NCBI GenBank assembly: GCA_028292435.1
Contig: JAQGMI010000135.1
Span: 1 to 64,000, forward strand
DNA from: Betaproteobacteria bacterium
GTDB taxonomy: Bacteria > Pseudomonadota > Gammaproteobacteria > Burkholderiales > SG8-41
DNA length: 64,000 bases
Reading direction: 5' to 3'
The notes below the pieces were generated by a model. That model was given only the letters and a program-made list of their open reading frames with translations, searched no databases and was not told the DNA's origin. Position 1 is the first letter of the stretch, and every line of letters starts with the position of its first letter. Positions 9,331 to 19,420 of the stretch are shown here, in pieces. The position numbers were made by a program, and so were the translations under genes.

Positions 9331-9401
9331 TTGTTTCGTTTCCACATAATCGACGGCGCCAGTTGCGAAAGTTGCCGCAGCCCGCGCTTGTTGTAGACGA
9401 T

Positions 9402-9659
9402 TCAATGTCGCTGGCCGTGACGCCGCCCGGACGACGAGCGCCTGGTCGCGCGTTTTTGAACCTCGGCCATCATTTCGGCACGCTGGTTGTGCGACGTTTC
9501 CGGCTTGGCCGTCGATGACGGGTTCACCACCACGCGGCCGGCTCCCGGCTTTTTGGCAATTGGGTCGGCAATCGCCGCGCTGATCAAAAATCCACTCGCC
9601 AGCAAACTTACAAGCAGAACGCCGCTGACGCTTGCCGGCTTTATTTTCATCGTTTTCAT
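9402..9659 (-). CDS. Small basic secreted protein
   Basis: The product is 85 residues. The ATG at 9659 has AAAGGTGA just upstream. A signal peptide covers residues 1-31 (up to ISAAIADP). The mature 54 residues are strongly basic and end in an Arg/Ser/His cluster (KRATRRSSSGRRHGQRH). No family is recognised. It lies 71 bp upstream of the next cluster gene and 149 bp after the giant gene. The basic, probably disordered tail could bind polyanions or metal but no function can be stated. Confidence 0.55.
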   Translation of the reverse strand: MKTMKIKPASVSGVLLVSLLASGFLISAAIADPIAKKPGAGRVVVNPSSTAKPETSHNQRAEMMAEVQKRATRRSSSGRRHGQRH

Positions 9660-9808
9660 GTGTCACCTTTAAAAATTTACCGTGTTCGATTGCGGTTCGA
9701 GTACGTTTGCTGCAAGGCCTGCGCCGTCCGGGCCCCGATGCGGCCCGCCTTGAAAAATCCGGCGAGCCGCATCTTCGTTCCCCTTCCTGAACCTTGGCCG
9801 GCGCTGCG

Positions 9809-12800
9809 CTACCTTCCTGTCAACACCAGCGCCTGGACGCCGGCGCCGTCGGTCACACTGAGGCCGCCGATCACCGCGGTGATATTGTTAGGTGTAAACA
9901 CCACGTCGATCGTGCAGCTCTGTCCGCCCGTCAGCGTTCCGCCGCAGTTGTTGTTCTGCGTATACGGATTTGGCGACTGGACCGGCAGCACAGCGGTGAG
10001 TGCGATGCCGCTGATGCTGAGCGTCGTCCCGCCGGTGTTGGTGAGCGTCGCCGAGCAGGTCTTAGAGCCGGTGACACTGCCGAAGGCCATCACGCCCTGG
10101 GTGGTGCCGCAGGTCGTGCCGACCAGGGTCAAGGACGCTGAAGTGCCGCCCGTGCCGGTGCCGCTCAAAGCCAGCGTCTGGGACGAAGGCGTTGCATTAT
10201 CCGCAACCGTCAGCGTTCCGGACTTGGCGCCCGCGGAAGTCGGCGAGAAAGTCACATTGATGATGCATGTGCCGCCAGCCGCGACGACTACGCCGTTGTT
10301 GCAAGTCGTTCCCGCCGCAACTCTCGCGAAGTCACCCGAGACGGTAACCGCATTCGCAGCGCTCAACGTCAACGCCGATGTGCCGGTGTTGGTCAGCGTT
10401 ACAGCATGCACCGAACTCGTCGTGCCGACTGCCTGGTTACCGAATGCCACCGGGCTCGGCGTCAGAGTTGCAGCCGGACCGGCACCCGTGCCGCTGAGTG
10501 CTACTGTCAGCGTCGGATGTGCAGCATCGTTGGTAGCGATAGTCAGTGAGCCGCTTTGCGCGCCGGTCGCGGTCGGTGCGAACCTGACCGTGACATTGCA
10601 CGACGCACCCGGCAGCAGCGTGAACGGTACCGCTGGTGAGCACGGCGTGGTGGCCGCCGTTGTCCCGGCGATGAACTGCGACGTAAACGTGAGACTCGTG
10701 ATCTGCAACGGTGAGCCGCCCGCGTTCTGCAGCGTGACTACTTGTCCCGGCGCTGCGCTGGTAGTCCCCACATTTTGATTGCCGAAGCTCAGCGATGCCG
10801 GTGACACTACCGCCGACGGTTGCGCCGAGCCCACAAACTCAACGGCTCCGATGTCGACGCGATTGTTGGCCTTCCGCGGCGTGCCGAAGAAGTCCACGCT
10901 CGGCGCTGCCGCATAAGTCGCCGCGGTATTGGGCACTGCATTGATGGCCGGCGAACTTGCCTGCAGTGCACTGTTGGCCAGCGGCACGTTGTAACCGGCG
11001 CCCGAGGTGATCGTCGCGTTCGCCATCGACAGCGGACCGTAATACAAGTTGATCCACTGGTTGCCTTCATCCGGCGTTGCGGTCGGCATCAAGGTGAAGA
11101 GAGGGTTCGGCAATACGGCGTCCGCGATTCCCGGCGGCACGGCATACCCGGTACCGCCAGCCTCCGGCGGCAAGCGCGAGCCATTGCAATACTGGGTGAT
11201 CACATTCGGATTCAACCCGTTGTTGCTCTGACCCGGATAGTCGCCGGCGTTGGTCAGGATCGAGAACCGCGGACGCAGCGTAAATCCTGATTGATGACCG
11301 ATGCTGCCGGATTGCGCATTGCGCGCGTCGCCGAACACACCGATGTCCCAATACACGGCATTTGGATCGCAGTATCCTGTCTGATGGCCGGCCTGGTTCA
11401 AAGTCGGATTCAGGTTGACGATGTTCTGCAATCCCGGGATCTGCAAATTGAGGCCGCCGACCGAGATATAGAACGAACGGTTGTGCCAGAAGATATTATT
11501 GTCGAGCACCGGATTCGAGACCTGCGTGCAGTTCGGCAATCCCGACGGGCAGGTCACGGTCGGCACGCTGAATGCGCTTCTCAGGTTGGCCGTGTGAGTC
11601 GAGGTCTCGAAACCTGCCGGCTGCCAGCTCGACGTTTTGATCGAGCCGCCGTCCGGGCATGTGATTTCGTTGCTCGTCGTCGAGATCGTGCAGCCGGGTG
11701 GCGTGATGTTGGATATCGCCGCAAGTTCCGTATTGAAGAGCACACCTGCGGACGCAGTTGCATCGTTGTTGACGACCGTGTTGTTGATGAAGTTGACCCG
11801 CAACGCATCCTGAATCGAGACGCCGCCGCCAGACCAGCCGGCAACGTTGTTCGTGATGATGTTGTTGGTCACCGTCACTTGGTACCACTTCGACGGATCG
11901 TTCGGGAAATTCAGGACGTCGGTACCGTTGACGAGCTGCAGCCGGATCCCGCCGCCTTTGCCGCCTTCGGCCGTGTTGCCCATGATCAGGTTGCTGTCGA
12001 TGACAGTGCCCGGACCGGCGCCTTCAGCCAGCGATGGCGCGCAATCGAAGTCGACGGCCTGCCCTTCGCACCACGTGCCGTCCGGCGGCATGCCCATCAC
12101 GAGGATCCCGCCGCCGTAGGTCGGCAGCGTCGGATTGTTGCTCTGGTTAAAGATCACTGTGTTGTGCGAGATGTTGCCGTTGTAGCTGAACCCGTAGTGC
12201 GAGATCCCGCCGCCGTCGCCGGTGCTCAGGTTGCCGCACACCCAGTTGTTGTTGAACTGGTAGTAGTCCGCACCCGTGCAGAACGTGACCCCGCCGCCCG
12301 CCGCCGGTGTGGACGAAGCTACCTCGTCGCCGATATTGGAATTGGACGAGACCATGTTGTGGTGCAAATTCGTGTTGGTGTTGAAGCAGAACGGTAACTG
12401 CACGCCGTCAGCCAATGCGGCTTGCGCAGCCGGCGACAGACAGGTGCCCGGCACGTTGTCCTGATCGGTAGCACTGTCGCCTACGAGCCAGCCATCGGGA
12501 GTCTCAGGTTGGCCGACCGTTATTCCGCCGGTGAGCGTTCCGGTATTGGAGAAAACACGGTTGTTGGAAATTTCCAGGCTATGCGCCCAGCCGTGCACAA
12601 AAATGCCGCCGCCGCCCTGGGAACTGCCGGTGATCGAAACGCCGTCGATGCGCGCCGGGTTGCACAGGAAGTTAGACGGGAAATCGTTGCAATCCTGGTT
12701 GCTGTTGGTGAGACGCAACGTGCCTGCTGGCAGTTGGCCTTCGACCGCAGTCGTTGTGCTGTTGACGTCGCCGTCTCCCCATGGGCAGCCGCCGGTAACG

Positions 12801-15800
12801 CCGAGCGCGCGTGAAGCAGCGCAATCGTAGCGCACGCCTTTGGCGAGAACGGTGATGCCGGCGCCTTCGTATGCGCCCATCAGCGTGGGCTCGATCAGCA
12901 TCTCGGCAAGATTGCCGTTGAGCGAAGCGTCCCAGCCGAGCATGCCCTCGAGCGGGATGCGGTCCACCCGCATCGGGTTGTCCCTGACCGACGACACTGC
13001 GCAGGTATAAAGGCCCTTCGGATCGAAGCTATTGGAGGAGCGGACGGGCTGGCCGTTCAGCGCGACGCCAAACAGGCAGTCGACCTGCCGCCGCCATGGC
13101 TCGAGCTTGCCTGACGGATGGCTGCTTGCATTGATGGTGACCGAAGCCGCGCCCACGCCCTGCAGCCGCACCGGTTTCCACATGAGCAGCATTTCCGGAT
13201 AGTCGCCCGGGCCGACGATGATCATATCGCCAGGCGTTGCATTGTCGATCGCCGCCTGCAGCGCGTTGCCCTGCACGTTTTCGCCGGCAACATAGGTCGG
13301 TGGCTTGCCGCCAATCGTTACAGTTACGGTGTCGACCGACTTCCGGCCGCTAGCCGCCGTAATAACGAGTTGTCCGCAGCGGATGGTCGCTTGCGCGCCG
13401 GTGACGCCGCGCTGCGGGATGGTGCAGGTCGAACGGTTCGTCGGCAGCGTTGGCGCCGTGACGCGAATCTGCGTATCGCTCCACGAAACGATCGTGGCAG
13501 TGACGTCGCCGATCGTGACCGCGCCGGGCGTCGTGCCGAACCCGTAGTGGCGTGTAATGAATTTCTGGTTGTACGGCGCCGTCGTGGCGCTCGGTCCGGA
13601 GTACGCATGATTCGGCACCTTCTGATCGCCGAGCGCATTGATAGTGAGCACGTGGCCGGCGAGACTGACCCATGGACCGCGTCCAGTGCTGTTCGGAATT
13701 GCATCGCCCAACACCGAGGCAATTGCCGGGGTCGCGTCGGGATAATTGCAGTCAGGCTGGTTGTAGCCGGAGGCGAACGCCTGCACAGGCACGACCGGTG
13801 TATCCATATATTGCGTCTGGCCGGGCATGTACGGAATTTCGTAACAGAACAGGCTGTAGGCCGGGTTGTGATTTGGGTCCTTGATCATCTGGCCAAACGT
13901 CGGCGAGCCCTGCACGGTATCCAAGATCGGACCCGGATCGTTCATGCACGCGACCATCATGGTCGGCGCATAGCCGGTCGGGTTCGGCGGATTTACTTCC
14001 CAGGTCGAGTAGTTCAAGCCGTTGAAAAGGCCCCACGAGTCCGCATACACGCGCGACACTTCGTTGCCCGTGAAATCCCTCAGCGCGATCGGCAGGTTCG
14101 GCGGCGCAAATTTCTCGCCGAATTGCGGCGAATAAGGATCGAATTCGGACGAGAAGTCGTCGAGCATGAAGCCGGTGTAGTGCGCGGCAATATGCGTCGG
14201 GCTGAAGACGTAAAACTTGACGAGCACGGAATTCTGGTCTTCGAGTACGACCTCCTTGCGATCGCACAGCGGACGCGTGGCGCCCGCGAACGGCGCAAAT
14301 TCCTGCGAACCCGGGAACAAGCTGATGAAATCGGGCACCACGCGCATCGCGCCGACGCACGGCCAGAAGCGCTCGACACTGCCCGTGTCGCCCTCGCCAC
14401 GCGGCTGCGCGCCGAGATCGGTGGTCGGATTGAGCACATTGTTGCGGTTGAACTTGGAATTCACCGTCGCCTGGTCGGGCATGATGAAGATGTTGCCCAG
14501 ACCGGCAAACTGCTGGGCCACCGGCGCAATATAGTTATCGCCAATCAGAATGTTCTTGTCTTCCTCTTTCACGAGTTCATAGCCGGGCGGAATGACGACT
14601 TCCACCACGTATTTGCCGGCGGGCAGCATTTGCGTGCCATCGCCCGTCGGATTCGGCGCACAGATCTTGCAGTTCGTCTTGGTCGGTTTGCCGGTGACCG
14701 GATCGGATGCCGTGACGCTCGGGAAGTTATACATGCCGTCGTAAGGCGCCGGCTGCAACTGGTTGAATGCGTGCATGCCGTCGTAGCACTTGAACTGCGA
14801 ATTGCTGGCTAACGGGGTGCCGGAATTTAACCAGCTCGGGCTGTTCTTCAGCGTAAAGAAGAACGGATCGGTCGCTTCCTGCCCCGGGCAATTCATGTTG
14901 GGAATGCCATTGCCATTCGCGTCGCGCAGCAGGTTTCCCTGCGCGTCGGTGCGAAAGCCTTGCGCCCAATCGTCCCAGCTCGTGGTCTTGGTGGTGTCCA
15001 CTAGCTTCAAGCCGGGCGTGCCGTCCGGCCCGGTAATTTTCTGATAAAGATTGACGGTGACGTTCGGCACGTTGGGATTCCAGCTCAAGTGCAGCAGCAG
15101 CGCCGGATCGTCGAACGGCCGCGTCGACATATAAGTCACTTCACCTCTGATGCCGCCGTTTTCGCCGTTGGCGAATGGCGTCTTGCCGAATTCGATGAAC
15201 TGGCTCTGGCCGAGAAAGCCCTGCCAGCCGTAGCTCGTCACCGACGGCGGATCGATGCGACCCGTCGACGGATTGCTGCCGCTGCTCGCCGGGCCGTTCT
15301 GGATCGAATAGCCGTCGCAGTCCGCGTTGTCGCAATACACTGCACCGGGCACGCGAAGGTTGATCGGCAAATGCGCAGTCGCCGATTCTTTCGTATTGGC
15401 CATGTTGGCCGCGATGCTCGAGTTGCCGCCGCCAGGCGTGCCGTCGACGGGCCCGCCGGCGTCATAGACGACGTGAACACCGGTCTGCTTGTAGCGTGTG
15501 GTGTCGCCCTCGATCACGTACCAGCTGAACAACGGGAACACTTCGTTAAATCCGGCGTAGCCGTTCAAGTCGGTGTTATTGAAATTGGAGTAACTGCCAT
15601 CGCGGAAGCGGACGTTCGTCGGCACCAGCGCAAGGCCGGGTTCGTTGGGATCCGATACGCCGTTCTTGTTTAGATCTATGAAGCTGCGGGTATAAATATT
15701 TGTGTGCCATTGGAGCACGGCGAGGTCGCCCATATTTTTGCTTTGGCCGCCCTTGACCTGAACAGCCGCCGCCAGACCGTCGACAATCTGGTCGTTCCAC

Positions 15801-18800
15801 TGGTCGAAAACCGTGAGCCGCCAGGTGCCGTCCGGGATGCCGGTGAAGCTGAACTTGCCCTCAGCATCGCACTTGGTGAACGCAATGTCTTCGCCATCCG
15901 GACTGCCAAGACTTACGTAGCACTGGGTAAAACCAAGCGCGTCACGCGAGCCAGTGCTGTACAGGCGCTGGTCCGGCGTGCGGCTGATGTGCAGGCCGGT
16001 GATCTTGCCCGAGACCGAATTGTTGCAGGTGTTGTTGGGTCCGTTGCAAATTGCAGGAAGACGGGCATTGATAATCTTCGGGTTGGCGAAGCCGATGGTC
16101 ACGTGATAGCCCGCCGGTCCGAACTCCTGAAAATAGGCCGGGCCGCCGATTTTGATGAAGGCATCGTGGGCTTTCTGTCCATCGAGCGTGTTCGTCTGCA
16201 GCCACTCCTCCCCTTTCGCGATGCGGTCGGCCGCCGGCGTTGCGATCACGCCGTATCTGCCGGGCATCAGGTTGGAAATGATTGCTTTGCCGACGAGCGG
16301 CGAAAGCGTCCTGCCATCGGCTTCGAATTTCGGGCAGGTCGGTATCATGCCGACCAGGCCGTCGGACGTTGCTTTTGAAATGGGGCACGCATCGAGACCG
16401 GTCAGCGGATCGATCGTTCCGGCGAGCGCATTCGACAACGGCATGTTGAACATGTCGTACGTCATCTGCCCGGTCGCGTCGCCGGTGCCGCCGGCGTCGT
16501 CGAAGATTTTGATTTCGAATCCGCTTAACCCTGGCTCACGCGCAGTGCCAAAGAGATCGGTGCCGCCGCTGACATCGATTTCGCCATTGAGCGGCGCATC
16601 ATCCTGAAATACGTAAACGGAAATATTGGCGGTCGGAAAGGGCGTTTGCTGCAAAGCGACTGTGACCGCCTGCTGGCCCGCCGTGATCGGCGAGCCGCCC
16701 ATGCCATGGCCGCAAGTGCCTGATCCCGGCGCAAAATCTGCGCCGCCAGCCCCCGATGGGCAATCGAGCGCGATGTTGAATGGCCTCGTCTTGCCGGTGT
16801 TTGAATCGGTGACCGGAGCGCCGGCCCCCGCACTGAATGTATTGGCGCCGTCACCCGGCAGAATCGAGATGTAATAACGCTTGGTCGGATCGAGCGCTAC
16901 CTGGCTAGGATTGGTCGGTACTCTCTGGTCGGTGTCGGTGCGGCAGATGCCGTTGCCGATGTCGCATGCCGCGGGCAGATGCGACCCGCTCACCACGTCC
17001 AGCACCGTTTGACCCGATTCGCAGGCAAATGTACCAACGCAACCCGACGCAACAATCGGCATATAGCTGGTGTGGAAGTTTGTTCCCAGGCTGACGACCG
17101 GCAACGGCGGGCAGCCGGCAGGCCGCGGCGTGACATTGACCTGGCACTTGGGATCGATAAACACGGTGCGGTCTTCTTCGATGATCCAGCGGTAATCGGT
17201 GATCGGAACCGGCGTGGCGCCGGGCCTCAGGCTGGGGCCATCCATCACTTTGACGTTCAAGCCGCTCGCGCCGCTAAATACCACTGTCACCGTCGCCGGC
17301 GCTGTCGACACTGTCTTCTGTGAATTTATGGCCCGGTACTGAAACGTCACCGTTGCCTGTGCCGGAGAAACCGGCATGATCGACGGGACAACGGTGAAAG
17401 AGCCGTCGGGATTGAGAGTCACGTTGCCGCCGACGACATTGGTCGGCGCTGAGGCCGTCAACGGAAGTCCAGCGGGGTCAAGGTCGTTGGCCAGCACGCC
17501 GGGCGGACTGACATGCAGCCGCGAAGCGATTTTACTGCCGAAGCTATCTGCGACAGCGGTGGGCGCACCACCACGGCATGCGCCCGTACACGGCGCAAGC
17601 GTGACTGTCGTGCACAGCAACCCGCTCGTGGCGCCATTGCCGCAGTAAGTGAATGAATCAGCGGTGGTGCCCACGTTCGGCACGTACGAGAAAGTTCCGT
17701 CTGGATTCAAGCTCAGCAGCCCGCCGGAGGGCTGCGTCATAACCTTCACGCCGGAAACGCCAACGTCGTTCGCTACCACGCCCTTGGCGGGATCCGTGAT
17801 GGAAACGGTGTTGCCTGAAACGATGTAGTAAGAATCCGGATTTGCTTTGCCGGTTACATTGACCGCTGCGTTGAGCGTAGCGCCATTCGCGCCGATATAA
17901 GCCTGCATACCGCCATCACGCTGGTTGTTCGTCGACAGGCTGAGTTGCCGGTCGAACATTGCAAGCGCCGGCGCAGCGTTGGCCGGCGCATTGATCATGA
18001 CGTCATACGTCTTGCCGGCGGCGAGAAACACTTCGCTCTGGATCCGGCGCGAACCCGGCAGAACATTGCCGTCCTCAGCAATCAGCGCGAAGCCCGACGT
18101 TGCGGGGCTTCCCGTCAGCGCACCGACGATTGACGGCACGTGCATGCGCAGGCCCGCGTTGACGAAACGAACCAGCAAGCTGCCGGTCAGGCTGGCGGGG
18201 CTCGTCGGAAACAGCGAATTCGTCATCTTCGTGCGGTCAAAGGCTACGCCGTTGACCAGGTAGTAGCGCGGATCGTAGTTCACTGCAGGCGGATAACACG
18301 CCTGCGCGCTGCCGCTGCAAACGACGCCCGCGAGCGACAGTGCAACACTGATTTGCGCCGGCGTTCCGGTGCCGCTCGAGCGCGTTACCGTCGCAGTCGG
18401 AACGGAGTAGTAGCCGACACCCGGATTGTCGACGACGATCGCGGTGATTCTGCCTCCGCTACCGATGGCCGAGACGTGCGCGGTGGCTGCCTGTCGAAAT
18501 CCGCCGCCGGTGAACGCGATCAGATCGCCGACGTGATAGCCGGTGCCGGCGTTGATGATGTTGCCGGAATCGTCGAGCGCCAATCCTACCGAGCTGACGG
18601 AATCCCGTAATACTCGAATGGCGTTTGCGCTGAAGCCGGTAGCGACGACGGCAGCCGACACGGCGGCGTTTTGCACCGGGTCGATTTCGCTCAACAGCAG
18701 CGGAATCTCCGCGTTATAAGTAACGCCCGGATATGCAGTGCCCAATGGATTGGCCAGTGTGGGCTCGGTCGTCACGACCAGCACGCCGTAAAGACCCATC

Positions 18801-19402
18801 GGTGCCTGAATCGACGGATGAGTTCCCGATTGGATTAAATAAGTCCCGGGCTTCAGATTGTTCCACGTCAAAGAAGTGGTGGCGCCGTTCGCGACTTCGG
18901 TCGAGAACGACTGAACGCGCGGTCCCTGTGGCGGCGGATTAAACGTCGGACCGCTGGTATCGCCCTGGATTGGCCAAGTCGTTCCCTGCACTGCATGGGC
19001 CGGACTGGCGTTGGACGTCGCCGAATTGCCCAGACCGCCGCCCAATTGACCGACGATCACCAATGACGTCGGTATACCGGCGGAACCACCCGGCGGCACC
19101 GGCAGATTGTTGGTCAGATTTATGGTCAAGTTGCCGGGCGGAACGGTGATCATCACCGGCGACCAACCAGCGCCCGCATTGGGATTCAACGCCGCGCAAT
19201 TCGCCGGCGCGACCGGCGCACTTGCGCCGGTTCCGCACGTGTAACCCCACATCGGAATAATTTGTCCATCCGGCAGCGCGGCGCTTGTCGAGCGCGCTGT
19301 CAGAGATACACTCTGCGCACTGGCCATGCCGCTGGCCATGAGAAGAACGGTTGCCGCCACCCCTGACTTGGTCAGGATCGTTTTGAATAGCTTCGATTGC
19401 AT
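9809..19402 (-). CDS. Giant 3197-residue mosaic secreted protein with cupredoxin-like N-terminus and beta-helix
   Basis: One uninterrupted frame starts at an ATG with GAGGAG nine bases upstream. A signal peptide is cleaved after about residue 29 (GMASA). Residues 30-510 resemble two cupredoxin domains of a multicopper oxidase, with the GLYGVLVV turn kept. The usual HxH ligands are absent; the spot is SGTHPSIQAPMGLYG. Residues about 517-707 form two cadherin/Big-like domains (GVVANDV, GVLANDL). SdrD-type segments occur near 940 and 1240 (DLNKNGVSDPNEPG). An IPT/TIG-like domain lies at about 1920-2030. A right-handed beta-helix runs over about 2040-2850, beginning PGDMIIVGPGDYPE and closing with DIGAVEF. 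Three choice-of-anchor-D-like Ig domains (SLSFGNQNVGTTS) fill about 2860-3197. This is a large cell-surface or extracellular protein, 18 bp downstream of a multicopper protein gene. Catalysis by its own N-terminus looks unlikely. Confidence 0.85.
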   Translation of the reverse strand: MQSKLFKTILTKSGVAATVLLMASGMASAQSVSLTARSTSAALPDGQIIPMWGYTCGTGASAPVAPANCAALNPNAGAGWSPVMITVPPGNLTINLTNNLPVPPGGSAGIPTSLVIVGQLGGGLGNSATSNASPAHAVQGTTWPIQGDTSGPTFNPPPQGPRVQSFSTEVANGATTSLTWNNLKPGTYLIQSGTHPSIQAPMGLYGVLVVTTEPTLANPLGTAYPGVTYNAEIPLLLSEIDPVQNAAVSAAVVATGFSANAIRVLRDSVSSVGLALDDSGNIINAGTGYHVGDLIAFTGGGFRQAATAHVSAIGSGGRITAIVVDNPGVGYYSVPTATVTRSSGTGTPAQISVALSLAGVVCSGSAQACYPPAVNYDPRYYLVNGVAFDRTKMTNSLFPTSPASLTGSLLVRFVNAGLRMHVPSIVGALTGSPATSGFALIAEDGNVLPGSRRIQSEVFLAAGKTYDVMINAPANAAPALAMFDRQLSLSTNNQRDGGMQAYIGANGATLNAAVNVTGKANPDSYYIVSGNTVSITDPAKGVVANDVGVSGVKVMTQPSGGLLSLNPDGTFSYVPNVGTTADSFTYCGNGATSGLLCTTVTLAPCTGACRGGAPTAVADSFGSKIASRLHVSPPGVLANDLDPAGLPLTASAPTNVVGGNVTLNPDGSFTVVPSIMPVSPAQATVTFQYRAINSQKTVSTAPATVTVVFSGASGLNVKVMDGPSLRPGATPVPITDYRWIIEEDRTVFIDPKCQVNVTPRPAGCPPLPVVSLGTNFHTSYMPIVASGCVGTFACESGQTVLDVVSGSHLPAACDIGNGICRTDTDQRVPTNPSQVALDPTKRYYISILPGDGANTFSAGAGAPVTDSNTGKTRPFNIALDCPSGAGGADFAPGSGTCGHGMGGSPITAGQQAVTVALQQTPFPTANISVYVFQDDAPLNGEIDVSGGTDLFGTAREPGLSGFEIKIFDDAGGTGDATGQMTYDMFNMPLSNALAGTIDPLTGLDACPISKATSDGLVGMIPTCPKFEADGRTLSPLVGKAIISNLMPGRYGVIATPAADRIAKGEEWLQTNTLDGQKAHDAFIKIGGPAYFQEFGPAGYHVTIGFANPKIINARLPAICNGPNNTCNNSVSGKITGLHISRTPDQRLYSTGSRDALGFTQCYVSLGSPDGEDIAFTKCDAEGKFSFTGIPDGTWRLTVFDQWNDQIVDGLAAAVQVKGGQSKNMGDLAVLQWHTNIYTRSFIDLNKNGVSDPNEPGLALVPTNVRFRDGSYSNFNNTDLNGYAGFNEVFPLFSWYVIEGDTTRYKQTGVHVVYDAGGPVDGTPGGGNSSIAANMANTKESATAHLPINLRVPGAVYCDNADCDGYSIQNGPASSGSNPSTGRIDPPSVTSYGWQGFLGQSQFIEFGKTPFANGENGGIRGEVTYMSTRPFDDPALLLHLSWNPNVPNVTVNLYQKITGPDGTPGLKLVDTTKTTSWDDWAQGFRTDAQGNLLRDANGNGIPNMNCPGQEATDPFFFTLKNSPSWLNSGTPLASNSQFKCYDGMHAFNQLQPAPYDGMYNFPSVTASDPVTGKPTKTNCKICAPNPTGDGTQMLPAGKYVVEVVIPPGYELVKEEDKNILIGDNYIAPVAQQFAGLGNIFIMPDQATVNSKFNRNNVLNPTTDLGAQPRGEGDTGSVERFWPCVGAMRVVPDFISLFPGSQEFAPFAGATRPLCDRKEVVLEDQNSVLVKFYVFSPTHIAAHYTGFMLDDFSSEFDPYSPQFGEKFAPPNLPIALRDFTGNEVSRVYADSWGLFNGLNYSTWEVNPPNPTGYAPTMMVACMNDPGPILDTVQGSPTFGQMIKDPNHNPAYSLFCYEIPYMPGQTQYMDTPVVPVQAFASGYNQPDCNYPDATPAIASVLGDAIPNSTGRGPWVSLAGHVLTINALGDQKVPNHAYSGPSATTAPYNQKFITRHYGFGTTPGAVTIGDVTATIVSWSDTQIRVTAPTLPTNRSTCTIPQRGVTGAQATIRCGQLVITAASGRKSVDTVTVTIGGKPPTYVAGENVQGNALQAAIDNATPGDMIIVGPGDYPEMLLMWKPVRLQGVGAASVTINASSHPSGKLEPWRRQVDCLFGVALNGQPVRSSNSFDPKGLYTCAVSSVRDNPMRVDRIPLEGMLGWDASLNGNLAEMLIEPTLMGAYEGAGITVLAKGVRYDCAASRALGVTGGCPWGDGDVNSTTTAVEGQLPAGTLRLTNSNQDCNDFPSNFLCNPARIDGVSITGSSQGGGGIFVHGWAHSLEISNNRVFSNTGTLTGGITVGQPETPDGWLVGDSATDQDNVPGTCLSPAAQAALADGVQLPFCFNTNTNLHHNMVSSNSNIGDEVASSTPAAGGGVTFCTGADYYQFNNNWVCGNLSTGDGGGISHYGFSYNGNISHNTVIFNQSNNPTLPTYGGGILVMGMPPDGTWCEGQAVDFDCAPSLAEGAGPGTVIDSNLIMGNTAEGGKGGGIRLQLVNGTDVLNFPNDPSKWYQVTVTNNIITNNVAGWSGGGVSIQDALRVNFINNTVVNNDATASAGVLFNTELAAISNITPPGCTISTTSNEITCPDGGSIKTSSWQPAGFETSTHTANLRSAFSVPTVTCPSGLPNCTQVSNPVLDNNIFWHNRSFYISVGGLNLQIPGLQNIVNLNPTLNQAGHQTGYCDPNAVYWDIGVFGDARNAQSGSIGHQSGFTLRPRFSILTNAGDYPGQSNNGLNPNVITQYCNGSRLPPEAGGTGYAVPPGIADAVLPNPLFTLMPTATPDEGNQWINLYYGPLSMANATITSGAGYNVPLANSALQASSPAINAVPNTAATYAAAPSVDFFGTPRKANNRVDIGAVEFVGSAQPSAVVSPASLSFGNQNVGTTSAAPGQVVTLQNAGGSPLQITSLTFTSQFIAGTTAATTPCSPAVPFTLLPGASCNVTVRFAPTATGAQSGSLTIATNDAAHPTLTVALSGTGAGPAATLTPSPVAFGNQAVGTTSSVHAVTLTNTGTSALTLSAANAVTVSGDFARVAAGTTCNNGVVVAAGGTCIINVTFSPTSAGAKSGTLTVADNATPSSQTLALSGTGTGGTSASLTLVGTTCGTTQGVMAFGSVTGSKTCSATLTNTGGTTLSISGIALTAVLPVQSPNPYTQNNNCGGTLTGGQSCTIDVVFTPNNITAVIGGLSVTDGAGVQALVLTGR

Positions 19403-19420
19403 CGCGGTTTCTCCTCAGTC

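Noticed and set aside
9714..9729. A sigma54-like sequence upstream of the small basic protein gene
   Set aside because: The spacing and TTGCA are right, but the -24 half (CGGCGCA) matches poorly and no GGGGAA element was found upstream.
13118..14812. A 564-residue plus-strand open frame, with other long ones such as 1847-2794, 19397-20884 and 40971-42308
   Set aside because: All lie antisense to well-supported genes in GC-rich DNA. Their translations are Arg/His/Ala-rich with no recognisable domain or signal sequence.
9809..19402. The giant gene as an assembly artefact joining several genes
   Set aside because: The frame is uninterrupted over 9.6 kb, has one good start and one signal peptide, and the modules follow a sensible order for a surface protein.
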